From Mycetocola lacteus (GTDB taxonomy: Bacteria > Actinomycetota > Actinomycetes > Actinomycetales > Microbacteriaceae), in assembly GCF_003667575.1 (NCBI RefSeq), contig NZ_RCUY01000005.1, forward strand, positions 62,001 to 126,000: a stretch of 64,000 nucleotides of DNA, in the 5' to 3' direction. A program made the position numbers and the translations under genes. The notes below the pieces were generated by a model, which worked only from the letters and a program-made list of their open reading frames with translations, did no database searches and was not told the origin of the DNA. This document shows, in pieces, positions 1-8,660 of this stretch. Within the stretch, counting starts at the first letter, position 1. Each line of letters starts with the position of its first letter.

Positions 1-1274
1 TTACCCGCACACACCGGGCAGGGCACCTCACGCAGGTACTCGGTCCAGCGCTGACGCTGGGTATCGGTCTCTGCCTGCAGGTACTGACGCTCGATATACG
101 GCATCACACCCTCGAAGCCCGAGGAGTAGGTCATTTCGCGCCCGAAGCGGTTCTTATAGCGCACCTTAACCGAGAAGTTATTGCCACGGAGGACGGCCTC
201 CTGAATCTTCTTGGGCAGCTGATTCCACGGGGTGTTGAGCGAGAAGTCCAGGTCGTCGGCGAGGCCCACCAGCAGCTTTTCGTAGTACTGGTAGAGACCC
301 TTGCCCTGGGTGGACCAGGGGACGATCGCACCCTCGTTGATGCTTGCCTCCGGGTCTCCCACCAGGAGTTCCTCGTCCACACTCATCCGGGTTCCCAGGC
401 CCGAGCACTCGGGGCAGGCACCAAACGGGGCGTTGAAGGAGAAGGTGCGCGGTTCGATCTCGGTGAGCGAGATCGGGTGGTTGTTCGGGCAGGACAGCTT
501 CTCGCTGTAGCTGCGGAGGGCGTCATCCCCCTCGCGGTCCACAAAGCTCACCTGGACGATGCCATCGGTCAGGCGCAGGGCGGTCTCCAGCGAGTCGGTC
601 AGTCGGCCCAGCAGCTCGGGGCCGGCGACCAGACGGTCCACCACCACCGAAATGTCGTGCTTATAGCTCTTCTTCAGGGTGGGCGGGCTGCTCAGCTGGA
701 TCTGCTCGCCGTCCACCAGTGCGCGGGAGAATCCGGCGGCCACCAGCTCGGCAAACAGGTCAACAAACTCGCCCTTTTTCTGCACCACCACCGGGCTCAT
801 GATGAGGTAGCGGGTACCCGTCTCGAGCTCCATCAGCTGATCGGCAATCTGCTGCACGGTCTGCTTTTGGATCGGCTCATGACACTCGGGACAGTGCGCG
901 ATACCGATGCGCGCCCACAGCAAACGCATGTAGTCCCACACCTCGGTGATGGTACCCACGGTCGAGCGGGGGTTGCGGTTGGTCGACTTCTGGTCGATCG
1001 ACACCGCGGGGCTCAGGCCCTCGATGAAGTCGACGTCGGGGCGATCCACCTGGCCCAGGAACTGGCGGGCATACGCCGAGAGCGACTCGACGTAGCGACG
1101 CTGCCCCTCGGCGAAGATGGTATCGAACGCGAGCGAGGACTTTCCCGACCCCGAAAGGCCGGTAAACACCACGAGCGAGTTACGGGGAATTTCCAGGTTG
1201 ACGTCGCGCAGGTTGTGCACACGGGCACCACGGACACTCAGCGAATTCAGGGAATCAGGCAGTTGGATCGACAC
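1..1274 (-). CDS. uvrA: UvrABC excinuclease subunit A (N-terminal part, cut by window edge)
   Basis: UvrA is the damage-sensing ABC-type ATPase of nucleotide excision repair; it loads UvrB at lesions. About 424 N-terminal residues are visible. Walker A (GLSGSGKSS) is at about residues 39-47, followed by the family-typical [17 protein letters not shown] stretch. CPECHEP, CPNNHP and CPECSGLG zinc-binding clusters come next, and the fragment ends in CPVCAG, the start of a second zinc module. The start is GTG at 1274, because an in-frame stop lies five codons upstream. A TAGACT hexamer ends 6 bp before this GTG and no Shine-Dalgarno is present, so the message is probably leaderless. It lies 54 bp downstream of the SGNH gene, on the same strand as uvrB. 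The family is about 950 residues, so the C-terminal half lies outside the window. Confidence 0.97.
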   Translation of the reverse strand, partial: MSIQLPDSLNSLSVRGARVHNLRDVNLEIPRNSLVVFTGLSGSGKSSLAFDTIFAEGQRRYVESLSAYARQFLGQVDRPDVDFIEGLSPAVSIDQKSTNRNPRSTVGTITEVWDYMRLLWARIGIAHCPECHEPIQKQTVQQIADQLMELETGTRYLIMSPVVVQKKGEFVDLFAELVAAGFSRALVDGEQIQLSSPPTLKKSYKHDISVVVDRLVAGPELLGRLTDSLETALRLTDGIVQVSFVDREGDDALRSYSEKLSCPNNHPISLTEIEPRTFSFNAPFGACPECSGLGTRMSVDEELLVGDPEASINEGAIVPWSTQGKGLYQYYEKLLVGLADDLDFSLNTPWNQLPKKIQEAVLRGNNFSVKVRYKNRFGREMTYSSGFEGVMPYIERQYLQAETDTQRQRWTEYLREVPCPVCAG

Positions 1275-1280
1275 CCGATT

Positions 1281-1286
1281 AGTCTA
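1281..1286 (-). promoter_or_regulatory. -10 element of uvrA (leaderless type)
   Basis: TAGACT on the minus strand ends exactly 6 bp before the uvrA GTG, so transcription should begin at or next to the start codon. No clear -35 is visible. It is the same hexamer and spacing as at uvrB. Confidence 0.6.
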
Positions 1287-1328
1287 CGCGCGACCACCGA
1301 CATTGCATTCCGCCAGCGGCGCAATGCG

Positions 1329-2285
1329 TTATGGGCGTGCCGTCGCGGTGGCCGCGGGAATGCCCTTGGCGCTGGTCCATGCCTTATCCCCCAGCTTGGT
1401 AAACCCGGCGATCATCGCATCGGCGACGGCCACATGGCCCGCATCATTGGGATGCTCCCCGTCTTCATAGAGCAGGTCCGGCGCCGAGACCAACGGCTGT
1501 CCGATGTCAAGGTAGTGCCCGCCGATCGCCTGGACATCGTGCTGCACGCGTTCACGCATGTGCACCATCGAGTCGGGCTCATCGTTGGTCTGCCAAATCG
1601 GGCTGGTGGCCACGATGTCCGCCGATGGATGCGCGGCTCGAAGCAGCGCATAGAACGTGTCGATATGGGCGTCCGAGTCGGTTTCATCCACGTTGACCTC
1701 GTTCTTCCCGCCGTTGACCAGAATGCGCTGGGCGGAGGCGGGAATCTCGGCGATCTGTTCCAGATAGGACGGGCAGCGATCCTCCCCACACTCTCCCTGA
1801 CTGTTATCCCCCTCGATGGACATGCCGTAGCCCACGCCACCCACCGCCAGGTTTTCCAGGCTCCACCCGTAGTGGGCGGCCAGCAGATTCATGTTGTCGT
1901 GCTGCGGATCGGTAGCACCACTATCCCGGGAGTAGGAATCGCCCAGGATGTAAACCTTCGTATTAGACCCCGCGGGGGCCACCGACTTCCCCTCAAACGC
2001 CCCGGCAACCGACAGTTCAAAATTATGCGCATCGGTGCCCACGGCACCGAGTACGCCGTCATCTCCGGGAATCGCGAGCAGGGCGATCAGCGCCACCGGA
2101 ATCATCCCCGCCAGGAGCGCAAAGACCGCGCGATTGCGGCGCACGGCCCGACTCGGCTTTGACCGGCGTCGTCCGGGGTGTGCGTCGAGGCTCACGATCA
2201 GACCGGGATCACCGTCCCGATCGGCGGGGTGTGAATCTGCGGATGCGCGCCGCGAGGGTTTTGCGGCATCGAAGTCGGACAACAT
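1329..2285 (-). CDS. Membrane-anchored SGNH/GDSL-family hydrolase
   Basis: This 318-residue protein has a basic, probably cytoplasmic N-terminus, one membrane segment at about 53-72 and an extracellular SGNH hydrolase domain. Block I is GDSYS at 115-119 with the nucleophile Ser. NGGKNE at 191-196 stands in for the usual GxND block. [10 protein letters not shown] at about 275-284 holds the catalytic Asp and His. The family includes esterases, lipases and carbohydrate O-deacetylases; the substrate here cannot be read from sequence. It sits between uvrB and uvrA, in the same direction, but has its own TAGTAT element 6 bp before its ATG, so it need not be co-transcribed. A 10-bp imperfect hairpin (1305-1327) follows the stop. 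Base composition does not differ obviously from its neighbours. Confidence 0.85.
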   Translation of the reverse strand: MLSDFDAAKPSRRASADSHPADRDGDPGLIVSLDAHPGRRRSKPSRAVRRNRAVFALLAGMIPVALIALLAIPGDDGVLGAVGTDAHNFELSVAGAFEGKSVAPAGSNTKVYILGDSYSRDSGATDPQHDNMNLLAAHYGWSLENLAVGGVGYGMSIEGDNSQGECGEDRCPSYLEQIAEIPASAQRILVNGGKNEVNVDETDSDAHIDTFYALLRAAHPSADIVATSPIWQTNDEPDSMVHMRERVQHDVQAIGGHYLDIGQPLVSAPDLLYEDGEHPNDAGHVAVADAMIAGFTKLGDKAWTSAKGIPAATATARP

Positions 2286-2291
2286 GGGGCC

Positions 2292-2297
2292 ATACTA
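2292..2297 (-). promoter_or_regulatory. -10 element of the SGNH hydrolase gene (leaderless type)
   Basis: TAGTAT on the minus strand is followed by exactly 6 bp and the ATG at 2285. No Shine-Dalgarno is present. Confidence 0.6.
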
Positions 2298-2373
2298 CGC
2301 CCACCTCGACCGACACCCGAACGGGTGACACGCAATACTAATTAACCCCACAGCTTCCCGTCATCCGGGGAAA

Positions 2374-2412
2374 CACGAGGCCCCGCGTTGTGATTAAACG
2401 CGGGGCCTCGTG
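2374..2412 (-). terminator. Terminator of uvrB
   Basis: A perfect 14-bp inverted repeat (2374-2387 with 2399-2412) has an 11-nt loop and lies 15 bp beyond the uvrB stop. Only a short TTT follows on the minus strand. It separates uvrB transcription from the SGNH gene. Confidence 0.75.
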
Positions 2413-2426
2413 GGCGGCACTCACAC

Positions 2427-4493
2427 CTAGATGTGCCCGGCCTTTTCCATCTGCCGGAGCTCCTTTTTGAGGTCCTGAACCTCATCACGCAGACGACCGG
2501 CGAGCTCAAACTTGAGTTCGGAGGCGGCGGCGAGCATCTGCTCGGTAAGGTCGGCGATGAGCGTTTCCAGCTCGGCCGCACCCTCGGCGGCGATGCCCTC
2601 CCGACGGAGGCGCGGGGTTGGCGACTTCTTTTTATCCCCCTGCTTACCCGCGAGCAGCTCGGCCGTATCGGCACCCTCACGCAGCAGCTGATCGGTGATG
2701 TCGGCAATCTTCTTGCGCAGCGGCTGCGGATCAATGCCGTGTTCGAGGTTGTACGCGACCTGCTTCTCACGGCGGCGATCGGTCTCATCGATGGCCAGGC
2801 GCATCGAGGGCGTGATCTTATCGGCGTACATGTGCACCTGACCGGAGACGTTACGCGCCGCACGACCGATGGTCTGAATCAGCGAGGTCGCCGAGCGCAG
2901 GAAGCCCTCCTTATCCGCATCGAGGATCGCGACCAGCGACACCTCGGGGAGGTCGAGTCCCTCACGCAGCAGGTTAATACCCACCAGGACGTCATACACA
3001 CCCTGGCGCAGCTCGGTCAGCAGCTCAACCCGGCGCAGTGTGTCCACATCCGAGTGCAGGTAGCGCACCCGCACCCCGGCCTCGGTGAGGAAGTCGGTGA
3101 GCTCCTCGGCCATCTTCTTGGTCAGGGTGGTCACCAGCACGCGCTCATCACGCTCGGCGCGGGCGGTGATCTCCTCAAGCAGGTCGTCGATCTGACCCTC
3201 GCTGGGCTTGATCACGATTTCGGGGTCGACCAGGCCGGTCGGACGGATGATCTGCTCCACCACGCCGTCGGCGATCCCCATCTCGTACTTGCCCGGGGTG
3301 GCGGAGAGGTAGACGGTCTGGCCCACCCGGTTCTTGAACTCGGAGAAGGTCAGCGGCCGGTTATCCATCGCGCTGGGCAGCCGGAAGCCGTGATCCACCA
3401 GGGTGCGCTTACGCGAGGCGTCGCCCTCGAACATCGCACCGATCTGCGGGACGGTCACGTGGGACTCATCGATCACGGTGAGGAAGTCGTCGGGGAAATA
3501 GTCGAGCAGACAGTTGGGGGCCTCCCCCGCCTGACGCTGGTCGATGTGGCGGGAGTAGTTCTCGATGCCCGAGCAGAACCCGATCTGCTGCATCATCTCC
3601 AGGTCAAAGGTGGTGCGCATGCGCAGGCGCTGCGCCTCGAGCAGCTTGCCCTGGCCCTCGAGCTCGGCCAGCCGGATCTCCAGCTCCTCCTCGATGGTTT
3701 TCATCGCGCGCTGCATCGTCTCGGGGCTGGCCGCATAGTGGGTAGCCGGGAAGATCGAGACGGCATCCAGCTGCTTGACAATCTCGCCGGTCAGCGGGTG
3801 TAGCGAGTAGATCGCCTCGATCTCGTCGCCAAACAGCTCGATTCGCACCGCGAGCTCCTCATACACCGGGATAATCTCGATGGTGTCGCCGCGCACACGG
3901 AAGTTTCCGCGCGAGAAGTCGATGTCGTTGCGGTTGTACTGCATGCCCACAAAGCGACGGATGAGGCGATCACGCCCCACGTTTTCGCCCACCTGCAGGG
4001 CCACCATCGCGTCTAAATACTCCTCGGCCGCACCCAGGCCGTAGATGCAGGATACGGTGGAGACCACCACGACGTCGCGCCGACTGAGCAGCGAGTTGGT
4101 GGTGGAGTGGCGCAGGCGCTCAACCTCGGCGTTGACCGAGGAGTCCTTCTCGATGAAGGTATCGGTCTGCGGAACGTAGGCCTCAGGCTGGTAGTAGTCG
4201 TAGTAGGACACGAAGTACTCCACCGCGTTGTTGGGGAGCAGGTCGCGGAACTCATTGGCCAGCTGCGCGGCCAGGGTCTTATTGTGTGCCATCACCAGGG
4301 TGGGACGCTGAACCTGTTCGATCAGCCACGCGGTGGTGGCCGATTTACCGGTACCGGTGGCTCCCAGCAGCACCACGTCGGCCTCACCGGCGTTAATGCG
4401 CGCGGCCAGGTCGGCGATCGCGGTGGGCTGATCACCACTCGGGGTGTACTGGCTGATGACCTCAAACGGGCGAACGGAGCGGGTGGGTTCCAT
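2427..4493 (-). CDS. uvrB: UvrABC excinuclease subunit B
   Basis: UvrB is the DNA helicase-like damage-verification subunit of nucleotide excision repair. The 688-residue length is normal. Walker A (GATGTGKS) is at 44-51. The damage-probing beta-hairpin ([13 protein letters not shown]) is at about 97-109. The helicase domain holds [18 protein letters not shown] and the QTIGRAARN motif VI. The C-terminal UVR domain that binds UvrC/UvrA is at about 640-685. The ATG at 4493 is preceded by TAGACT and 6 bp, implying a leaderless message; the GGAG in that spacer would then not be transcribed. It is divergent from the SDR gene, with 101 bp between the two starts. Confidence 0.98.
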   Translation of the reverse strand: MEPTRSVRPFEVISQYTPSGDQPTAIADLAARINAGEADVVLLGATGTGKSATTAWLIEQVQRPTLVMAHNKTLAAQLANEFRDLLPNNAVEYFVSYYDYYQPEAYVPQTDTFIEKDSSVNAEVERLRHSTTNSLLSRRDVVVVSTVSCIYGLGAAEEYLDAMVALQVGENVGRDRLIRRFVGMQYNRNDIDFSRGNFRVRGDTIEIIPVYEELAVRIELFGDEIEAIYSLHPLTGEIVKQLDAVSIFPATHYAASPETMQRAMKTIEEELEIRLAELEGQGKLLEAQRLRMRTTFDLEMMQQIGFCSGIENYSRHIDQRQAGEAPNCLLDYFPDDFLTVIDESHVTVPQIGAMFEGDASRKRTLVDHGFRLPSAMDNRPLTFSEFKNRVGQTVYLSATPGKYEMGIADGVVEQIIRPTGLVDPEIVIKPSEGQIDDLLEEITARAERDERVLVTTLTKKMAEELTDFLTEAGVRVRYLHSDVDTLRRVELLTELRQGVYDVLVGINLLREGLDLPEVSLVAILDADKEGFLRSATSLIQTIGRAARNVSGQVHMYADKITPSMRLAIDETDRRREKQVAYNLEHGIDPQPLRKKIADITDQLLREGADTAELLAGKQGDKKKSPTPRLRREGIAAEGAAELETLIADLTEQMLAAASELKFELAGRLRDEVQDLKKELRQMEKAGHI

Positions 4494-4499
4494 GTCTCC

Positions 4500-4505
4500 A
4501 GTCTA
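4500..4505 (-). promoter_or_regulatory. -10 element of uvrB (leaderless type)
   Basis: TAGACT on the minus strand is 6 bp from the ATG at 4493. It is identical in sequence and spacing to the uvrA element. I found no palindromic LexA box near either. Confidence 0.6.
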
Positions 4506-4582
4506 GGCACCACCACCGACACCGCACGGCTCGTTCGCCCGAGGCTGATCCTCAACGCTCGCATGCCACCCACGATGTCCGC

Positions 4583-4588
4583 TAACGT
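4583..4588 (+). promoter_or_regulatory. -10 element of the SDR gene (leaderless type)
   Basis: TAACGT is followed by exactly 6 bp and the ATG at 4595. There is no Shine-Dalgarno sequence in between. Confidence 0.55.
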
Positions 4589-4594
4589 GAGCCC

Positions 4595-5536
4595 ATGAGC
4601 ACCTGGAACCCCACCAACCTCCCTCGCCAGAACGCCAGGACGTTTGTGGTGACCGGCGGCGGGGCCGGTATCGGCTATTTCATCGCCGAACAGCTCGCCT
4701 CCACGGGTGCTGAGGTGATCATTGCGGCCCGCAGCGAGGAGCGGGCGAGCCGGGCACTGGAAACCCTGTCCGCGCGGGATCCGCACGCAAAACTGGGGTT
4801 CATTCGCCTGGATCTGGCCGATCCCGGATCAATCGAATCCGCCGCGGCCGAGATCGCGGCGCTCACCCGGGTAGACGGCCTGATCCTCAACGCCGGACTC
4901 AAGCCACAGACCGAACACCTCACATCCGTGGCCGGAGACGAACTGGTGTTTGGCACCAACCAGCTGGGCAACTTCGCGCTGATCGCGCGCACCCTGCCGG
5001 TGCTGGAACGCACACCAGGATCACGTCTGGTGACGATGGGGAGTCTCGGCTACACGCTGGCCAAACTCGATCCGGCAGACGTGGGCCATGCAGGTCAGCC
5101 CTACCGCTCGCTCCCCTTCTATACGGCCTCCAAGTACGCGCAGATGCTCACGGCCTTCGAATTGGACCGCCGTCTGCGCGCGGCCGGGTCATCAACAGTC
5201 TCGGTGATTGCCCACCCCGGCGTGGCCATGGACCAGCTGGCCCCGGATCGCCGCCCGGCACTCCCCTATGTACCCTGGCCGGCGCCACGCGCGATACCCG
5301 CGCGCCTATTCTCCCAGGGCAAGGATGCCGGTGCCTGGCCGGCGGTGCGCGCGGCGCTGGACCCGCGGGTAAACGGCGGCGAGATGTGGGGTCCACGGTT
5401 CCTCTCCAGTCGCGGGGCACCGGTCCGCGAACGCCTGCCGAGAAAACTGCGCACCCGCGATCTGGCTCGCGAGATCTGGGATCTCAGCGTTTCCCGGACG
5501 GGCCTCGAACCGCTCACGCACGGGTCGTCGCGATAA
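4595..5536 (+). CDS. Short-chain dehydrogenase/reductase
   Basis: This 313-residue protein has a Rossmann fold of the classical SDR type. The cofactor-binding TGGGAGIG lies at about residues 14-21, the NAG motif at about 96-98, and the catalytic Tyr and Lys are in YTASK at about 178-182. The AARSEERASRA stretch after the second strand carries Arg residues, which favours NADP(H), as in light-dependent-reductase-like and retinol-dehydrogenase-like members. The substrate is unknown. It is divergent from uvrB and followed after 85 bp by a GNAT gene with its own promoter. Confidence 0.88.
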   Translation: MSTWNPTNLPRQNARTFVVTGGGAGIGYFIAEQLASTGAEVIIAARSEERASRALETLSARDPHAKLGFIRLDLADPGSIESAAAEIAALTRVDGLILNAGLKPQTEHLTSVAGDELVFGTNQLGNFALIARTLPVLERTPGSRLVTMGSLGYTLAKLDPADVGHAGQPYRSLPFYTASKYAQMLTAFELDRRLRAAGSSTVSVIAHPGVAMDQLAPDRRPALPYVPWPAPRAIPARLFSQGKDAGAWPAVRAALDPRVNGGEMWGPRFLSSRGAPVRERLPRKLRTRDLAREIWDLSVSRTGLEPLTHGSSR

Positions 5537-5609
5537 TCACGACGCGTCACAACCACGCCGGCTGAGGGCCGCGGCACGGCTACACCCGCCGCCGCCGCAT
5601 CCCCGCCGA

Positions 5610-5615
5610 TAGAAT
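5610..5615 (+). promoter_or_regulatory. -10 element of the GNAT gene (leaderless type)
   Basis: TAGAAT, close to the TATAAT consensus, is followed by exactly 6 bp and the ATG at 5622. Confidence 0.65.
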
Positions 5616-5621
5616 AGGCGA

Positions 5622-6134
5622 ATGACCGCAGTGACTCGCCCCCTGGATCCCAACAACCCGAGCGAGCTTACCGCCCTCCTCACCCTCAATAATGTGGCGG
5701 TTCCCGCGGTGAATCACCTGGACACACACGAACTGCGCACCCTGGTCGAGACCGCACACCTTGCGGTGGCCGTGGTGGATCCCGCCGACCCGGACACCAT
5801 ACTGGGTGCCGTCATCACCTTTGCACCGGGTGCCGACTATGCCAGCGAGAACTATGCCTGGTTCTCGGCGCGCAGCCTCGACTTCCTCTACGTGGACCGG
5901 ATCGTCGTGGCCGAGCGGGCCCGCAGTCGCGGTCTCGGCCCGATCCTCTACGCGGCGGTCTTTGACGCGGCCCGCGCGGCCGGGCTGGGAACGGTGACCT
6001 GCGAGGTCAACACGGATCCGCCGAACCCGGGGTCCCTTGCCTTCCACACACGCCTCGGCTTCGAGCAGGTGGGGACGCTCTCAACCAAGGGTGGTTCGGT
6101 AAGCGTCGCGCTCCTGGAGGCTCCGGTTCGCTAG
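5622..6134 (+). CDS. GNAT-family N-acetyltransferase
   Basis: This 170-residue protein fits the single-domain GNAT fold. The acetyl-CoA-binding region is VDRIVVAERARSRGLGPILY at about residues 91-110, with a R-x-x-G-L-G version of the Q/R-x-x-G-x-G/A loop. The C-terminal part (SLAFHTRLGFEQVGTL) is the family's conserved CoA-proximal segment. It acetylates an amine of a small molecule or peptide; the acceptor is not predictable. It probably starts at ATG 5622 without a leader. Confidence 0.87.
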   Translation: MTAVTRPLDPNNPSELTALLTLNNVAVPAVNHLDTHELRTLVETAHLAVAVVDPADPDTILGAVITFAPGADYASENYAWFSARSLDFLYVDRIVVAERARSRGLGPILYAAVFDAARAAGLGTVTCEVNTDPPNPGSLAFHTRLGFEQVGTLSTKGGSVSVALLEAPVR

Positions 6135-6286
6135 CGCACGCAGACGCCAGTGAGCGCTGACTGTTCCGTCAATGCAGCGGGAATTGGATCCAGGCTGTCC
6201 ACATTGTCCGCCGCGCCCGGACACCGTTGCGTTTCACGAAGCGCATACAGTTCCGCGTGATACCGGGCTTCTCACGCCCCTCAACG

Positions 6287-6298
6287 GTCTGGTCAGAC
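6287..6298. promoter_or_regulatory. Palindrome upstream of glpT
   Basis: A perfect inverted repeat with 5-bp arms and a GT centre (GTCTG-GT-CAGAC) lies about 130 bp before glpT. It could be an operator; the binding protein is unknown. Confidence 0.25.
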
Positions 6299-6394
6299 AG
6301 ACAAACGTACCGCGTGCGACCGGGATCCCCGGGCATGCAGCGATCCTGCCTAGAGTTGGCGACGGCAACGCCGCCCCGTTCCAATCCCGAGTGT

Positions 6395-6408
6395 GATGGC
6401 GTGCCATC
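6395..6408. promoter_or_regulatory. Palindrome just before the glpT ribosome-binding site
   Basis: GATGGC-GT-GCCATC, with perfect 6-bp arms, ends 4 bp before the AAAGGA ribosome-binding site of glpT (6413-6418, 8 bp from the ATG). The position suits repression of transcription or translation. The spacer GT is the same as in the upstream palindrome. Confidence 0.35.
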
Positions 6409-6426
6409 GAACAAAGGACACGATCT

Positions 6427-7791
6427 ATGCCGCTCAAGACGCGCGCCAAGGGACTGCTTGCGGCCCCGCCACCCGCTCCCCGCCTCTCGGCGGAGGTGAT
6501 CGCCAAACGATATCCGCGACTGCGCCTGCAGGTGTTTATCGGAATCTTCATCGGGTATGCCGGGTTCTATCTGATCCGCAACAATCTGCCCCTGGTTGCG
6601 GCGATCCTTGAGGACAACGGCCAGATCAACAAGGCTGGCATCGGGCTGGTTGCCAACGCCACCCTGATCTCCTACGGGTTCTCCAAGTTCTTCTCGGCAA
6701 TCATCTCCGACCGCTCAAACGCACGGTATTTCCTTCCGCTTGGCCTGGCGCTCTCGGCGGTTGCCAACCTCGCGGTGGCCTTTATCCCGGCGGTCACCGC
6801 GTCGCTGGCGATCTTCGCGACGGTCATGTTCATCAACGGGTGGTTCCAGGGCATGGGCTGGCCTCCCAGCGGACGCGTGCTGGTGCACTGGTTCTCCACC
6901 AGTGAGCGCGGCATCAAGACCTCGATCTGGAACGTCGCCCACAATGTGGGTGGCGTGGGCGCGGGTGCGCTGGTTGCCCTCGGTCTGCAACTCACCGCCA
7001 ATGACTGGACCACCGCGTTCTGGCTCCCCGCGGTGGTAGCGCTGGTGGTGGCCCTGGCGGCATTCCTGCTGATCCGGGATACCCCCGAGTCTCAGGGTCT
7101 ACCGCCGATCGAGGAGTACCGCAACGACCCAGCCAAGGTCGCGGCGGATGAGACCGAGGATTCCACCCGCAGCGCCTGGAGCCTGATCAAGGAGCACGTG
7201 CTGATGAATCGCACGATGGTTCTGCTTGCCCTGGCGAATGTTTGTGTGTACGCCCTGCGCTACGGCATCCTGGTGTGGGCACCGATCTATCTGACCCAGG
7301 TGCGTGGTGCCAGCGTGACCGGGGGTATTGCCGGGTTCTCGCTGTTTGAACTCGCCGGCATCGGCGGCACGATCCTCTGTGGCATCCTCTCGGACAAGGT
7401 GTTCCGTGGCAACCGGTCGATGACCGGGATCGCGTTCATGGTCGCGGTGGCCGGAATGACCGCTATCTACTGGCTGCTGCCCGAGGGCGTCCCGATCTGG
7501 ATGCCGCTGGTCGCGGTGACCCTGATCGGTGGCCTGATTTATGGTCCGGTCATGCTCATCGGGCTGCAGGCTCTGGACCTCTCCCCGCGTCACGTCGCCG
7601 GAACCGCCGCCGGATTCACCGGGCTGTTTGGCTACGTTATCGGCGCCACCATGGCGTCCAGCGGGGTGGGGTTCCTGGTGGAAAACTTCGGCTGGAACAT
7701 CACGTTCATCGCCCTGATCGCGATAGCGCTGCTCACCGTGGTGTTCCTAGCGCTGATCAACAAGGATGAAAAGGCGGCGCTGGCTCGCTAG
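6427..7791 (+). CDS. glpT: Glycerol-3-phosphate transporter (OPA family, MFS)
   Basis: This 454-residue membrane protein has about 12 transmembrane segments. GlpT/UhpT-family proteins exchange organic phosphates for inorganic phosphate across the cytoplasmic membrane. Family marks are GYAGFYLIRNNLPL in the first segment, GMGWPPSGRVLVHWFS and SIWNVAHNVGG in the N-terminal half, and RDTPESQGLPPIEEYRND in the central loop, which closely resembles GlpT of E. coli. The ATG at 6427 has an AAAGGA Shine-Dalgarno. The 292 bp before it hold no gene but two small palindromes. No glpQ is adjacent; the dhaKLM operon about 10 kb away also feeds triose phosphate. A hexose-phosphate substrate is the alternative. 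Confidence 0.88.
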   Translation: MPLKTRAKGLLAAPPPAPRLSAEVIAKRYPRLRLQVFIGIFIGYAGFYLIRNNLPLVAAILEDNGQINKAGIGLVANATLISYGFSKFFSAIISDRSNARYFLPLGLALSAVANLAVAFIPAVTASLAIFATVMFINGWFQGMGWPPSGRVLVHWFSTSERGIKTSIWNVAHNVGGVGAGALVALGLQLTANDWTTAFWLPAVVALVVALAAFLLIRDTPESQGLPPIEEYRNDPAKVAADETEDSTRSAWSLIKEHVLMNRTMVLLALANVCVYALRYGILVWAPIYLTQVRGASVTGGIAGFSLFELAGIGGTILCGILSDKVFRGNRSMTGIAFMVAVAGMTAIYWLLPEGVPIWMPLVAVTLIGGLIYGPVMLIGLQALDLSPRHVAGTAAGFTGLFGYVIGATMASSGVGFLVENFGWNITFIALIAIALLTVVFLALINKDEKAALAR

Positions 7792-7805
7792 CTCGCGTTG
7801 TGGCA

Positions 7806-7838
7806 GAGGCCGTCCGGATGATCCGGGCGGCCTCTTTT
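7806..7838. terminator. Bidirectional terminator between glpT and coaE
   Basis: A 13-bp stem (7806-7818 with 7822-7834, one G-T pair) is followed on the plus strand by TTTT at 7835-7838. It lies between the convergent ends of glpT and coaE. Confidence 0.8.
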
Positions 7839-7846
7839 GTGTTTTC

Positions 7847-8458
7847 TTAGCGCCGCGGCGACAGCCCCGGCACCCCGTCGGCGAACGCATCGACCGCGTC
7901 GAGGGTTTCGCCCAGGGTCCCACCGGTGTTGATGATGTGGGTCGCCACCGCGCGGCGTTCGGCGTCGGTGGCCTGCGCACCAATTCGGCGCTCGGCCTCG
8001 GCGCGCTCCATCTGGCGCAGGCGCACCATCCGCTCGATCCGCACGTCGGCGGGTGCCTCGGCCACCACGACCGCGTCGAACGGATAGGGAAGCTTGGCCT
8101 CCACCAGGAGAGGCACGTCATACACCACCACCGCGTTGGGGTTTTCGGCCTCGGCCGCGGCAAACAGTGCGCGGGTACGCTCCTGTACGGCGGGATGAAC
8201 GATGCCGTTGAGATCGGTCAGGGCCTCGGGGTCGCTGAACACGATAGAACCCAGGGCCGGACGGTTGAGTGAACCGTCTGCGGCGATCACACCCTCACCA
8301 AAGCGAGCACGGATCTTTTCCAGTGCGGGTTCCCCCGGCTCGACCACCTCGCGGGCGAGGCGGTCGGCATCCAGGTGCACGGCACCGCGTTTCTTGAGAC
8401 GTTTGGCAATGGTGGATTTGCCCGAGGCGATGCCCCCGGTCAGGCCGATCAGATACAC
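7847..8458 (-). CDS. coaE: Dephospho-CoA kinase
   Basis: CoaE phosphorylates the 3'-hydroxyl of dephospho-CoA with ATP, the last step of coenzyme A synthesis, in the cytoplasm. At 203 residues it is a single-domain enzyme, without the C-terminal UPF0157 extension seen in some mycobacteria. The P-loop GGIASGKST is at about 8-16, followed by the LDADRLAREVV substrate-binding segment. The start is GTG 8458 with AAAGGG upstream. It follows rpsA in direction, after a terminator, as in the conserved actinobacterial rpsA-coaE-uvrB order. Confidence 0.95.
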   Translation of the reverse strand: MYLIGLTGGIASGKSTIAKRLKKRGAVHLDADRLAREVVEPGEPALEKIRARFGEGVIAADGSLNRPALGSIVFSDPEALTDLNGIVHPAVQERTRALFAAAEAENPNAVVVYDVPLLVEAKLPYPFDAVVVAEAPADVRIERMVRLRQMERAEAERRIGAQATDAERRAVATHIINTGGTLGETLDAVDAFADGVPGLSPRR

Positions 8459-8545
8459 GCTGTGCCCTTTCGCGGTTGATTCTCCTCCACCCTACTCCCC
8501 GAACACGGCCGGGCGAACCGAACGCCGCTCAACAACTCGGAGAAC

Positions 8546-8587
8546 AACAAACGGGCCGCCCTCCCGAAGGAGAACGGCCCGTTTGTT
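8546..8587 (-). terminator. Terminator of rpsA
   Basis: A perfect 13-bp inverted repeat (8546-8558 with 8575-8587), T-rich on its minus-strand distal arm, lies 63 bp beyond the rpsA stop. Confidence 0.75.
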
Positions 8588-8622
8588 TACCGAAGCGAAA
8601 CGCTCAGCGAACCACTAAAGGC

Positions 8623-8660
8623 TAGTTGTTGCCAATTAGTTGTTGCCAATTAGTTGTTGC
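8623..8660 (-). repeat. 14-bp tandem repeat spanning the rpsA stop codon
   Basis: Two complete 14-bp units (8623-8636, 8637-8650) and a 10-bp partial unit (8651-8660) are identical. On the minus strand each full copy re-creates the end of rpsA (…AAC AAC TAA). It looks like a recent slippage duplication of the last codons and stop. Confidence 0.8.

Noticed and set aside
477..2162. A 561-codon plus-strand frame opposite uvrA and the SGNH gene
   Set aside because: Both underlying minus-strand genes have clear motifs, while this frame translates to low-complexity sequence without family features.
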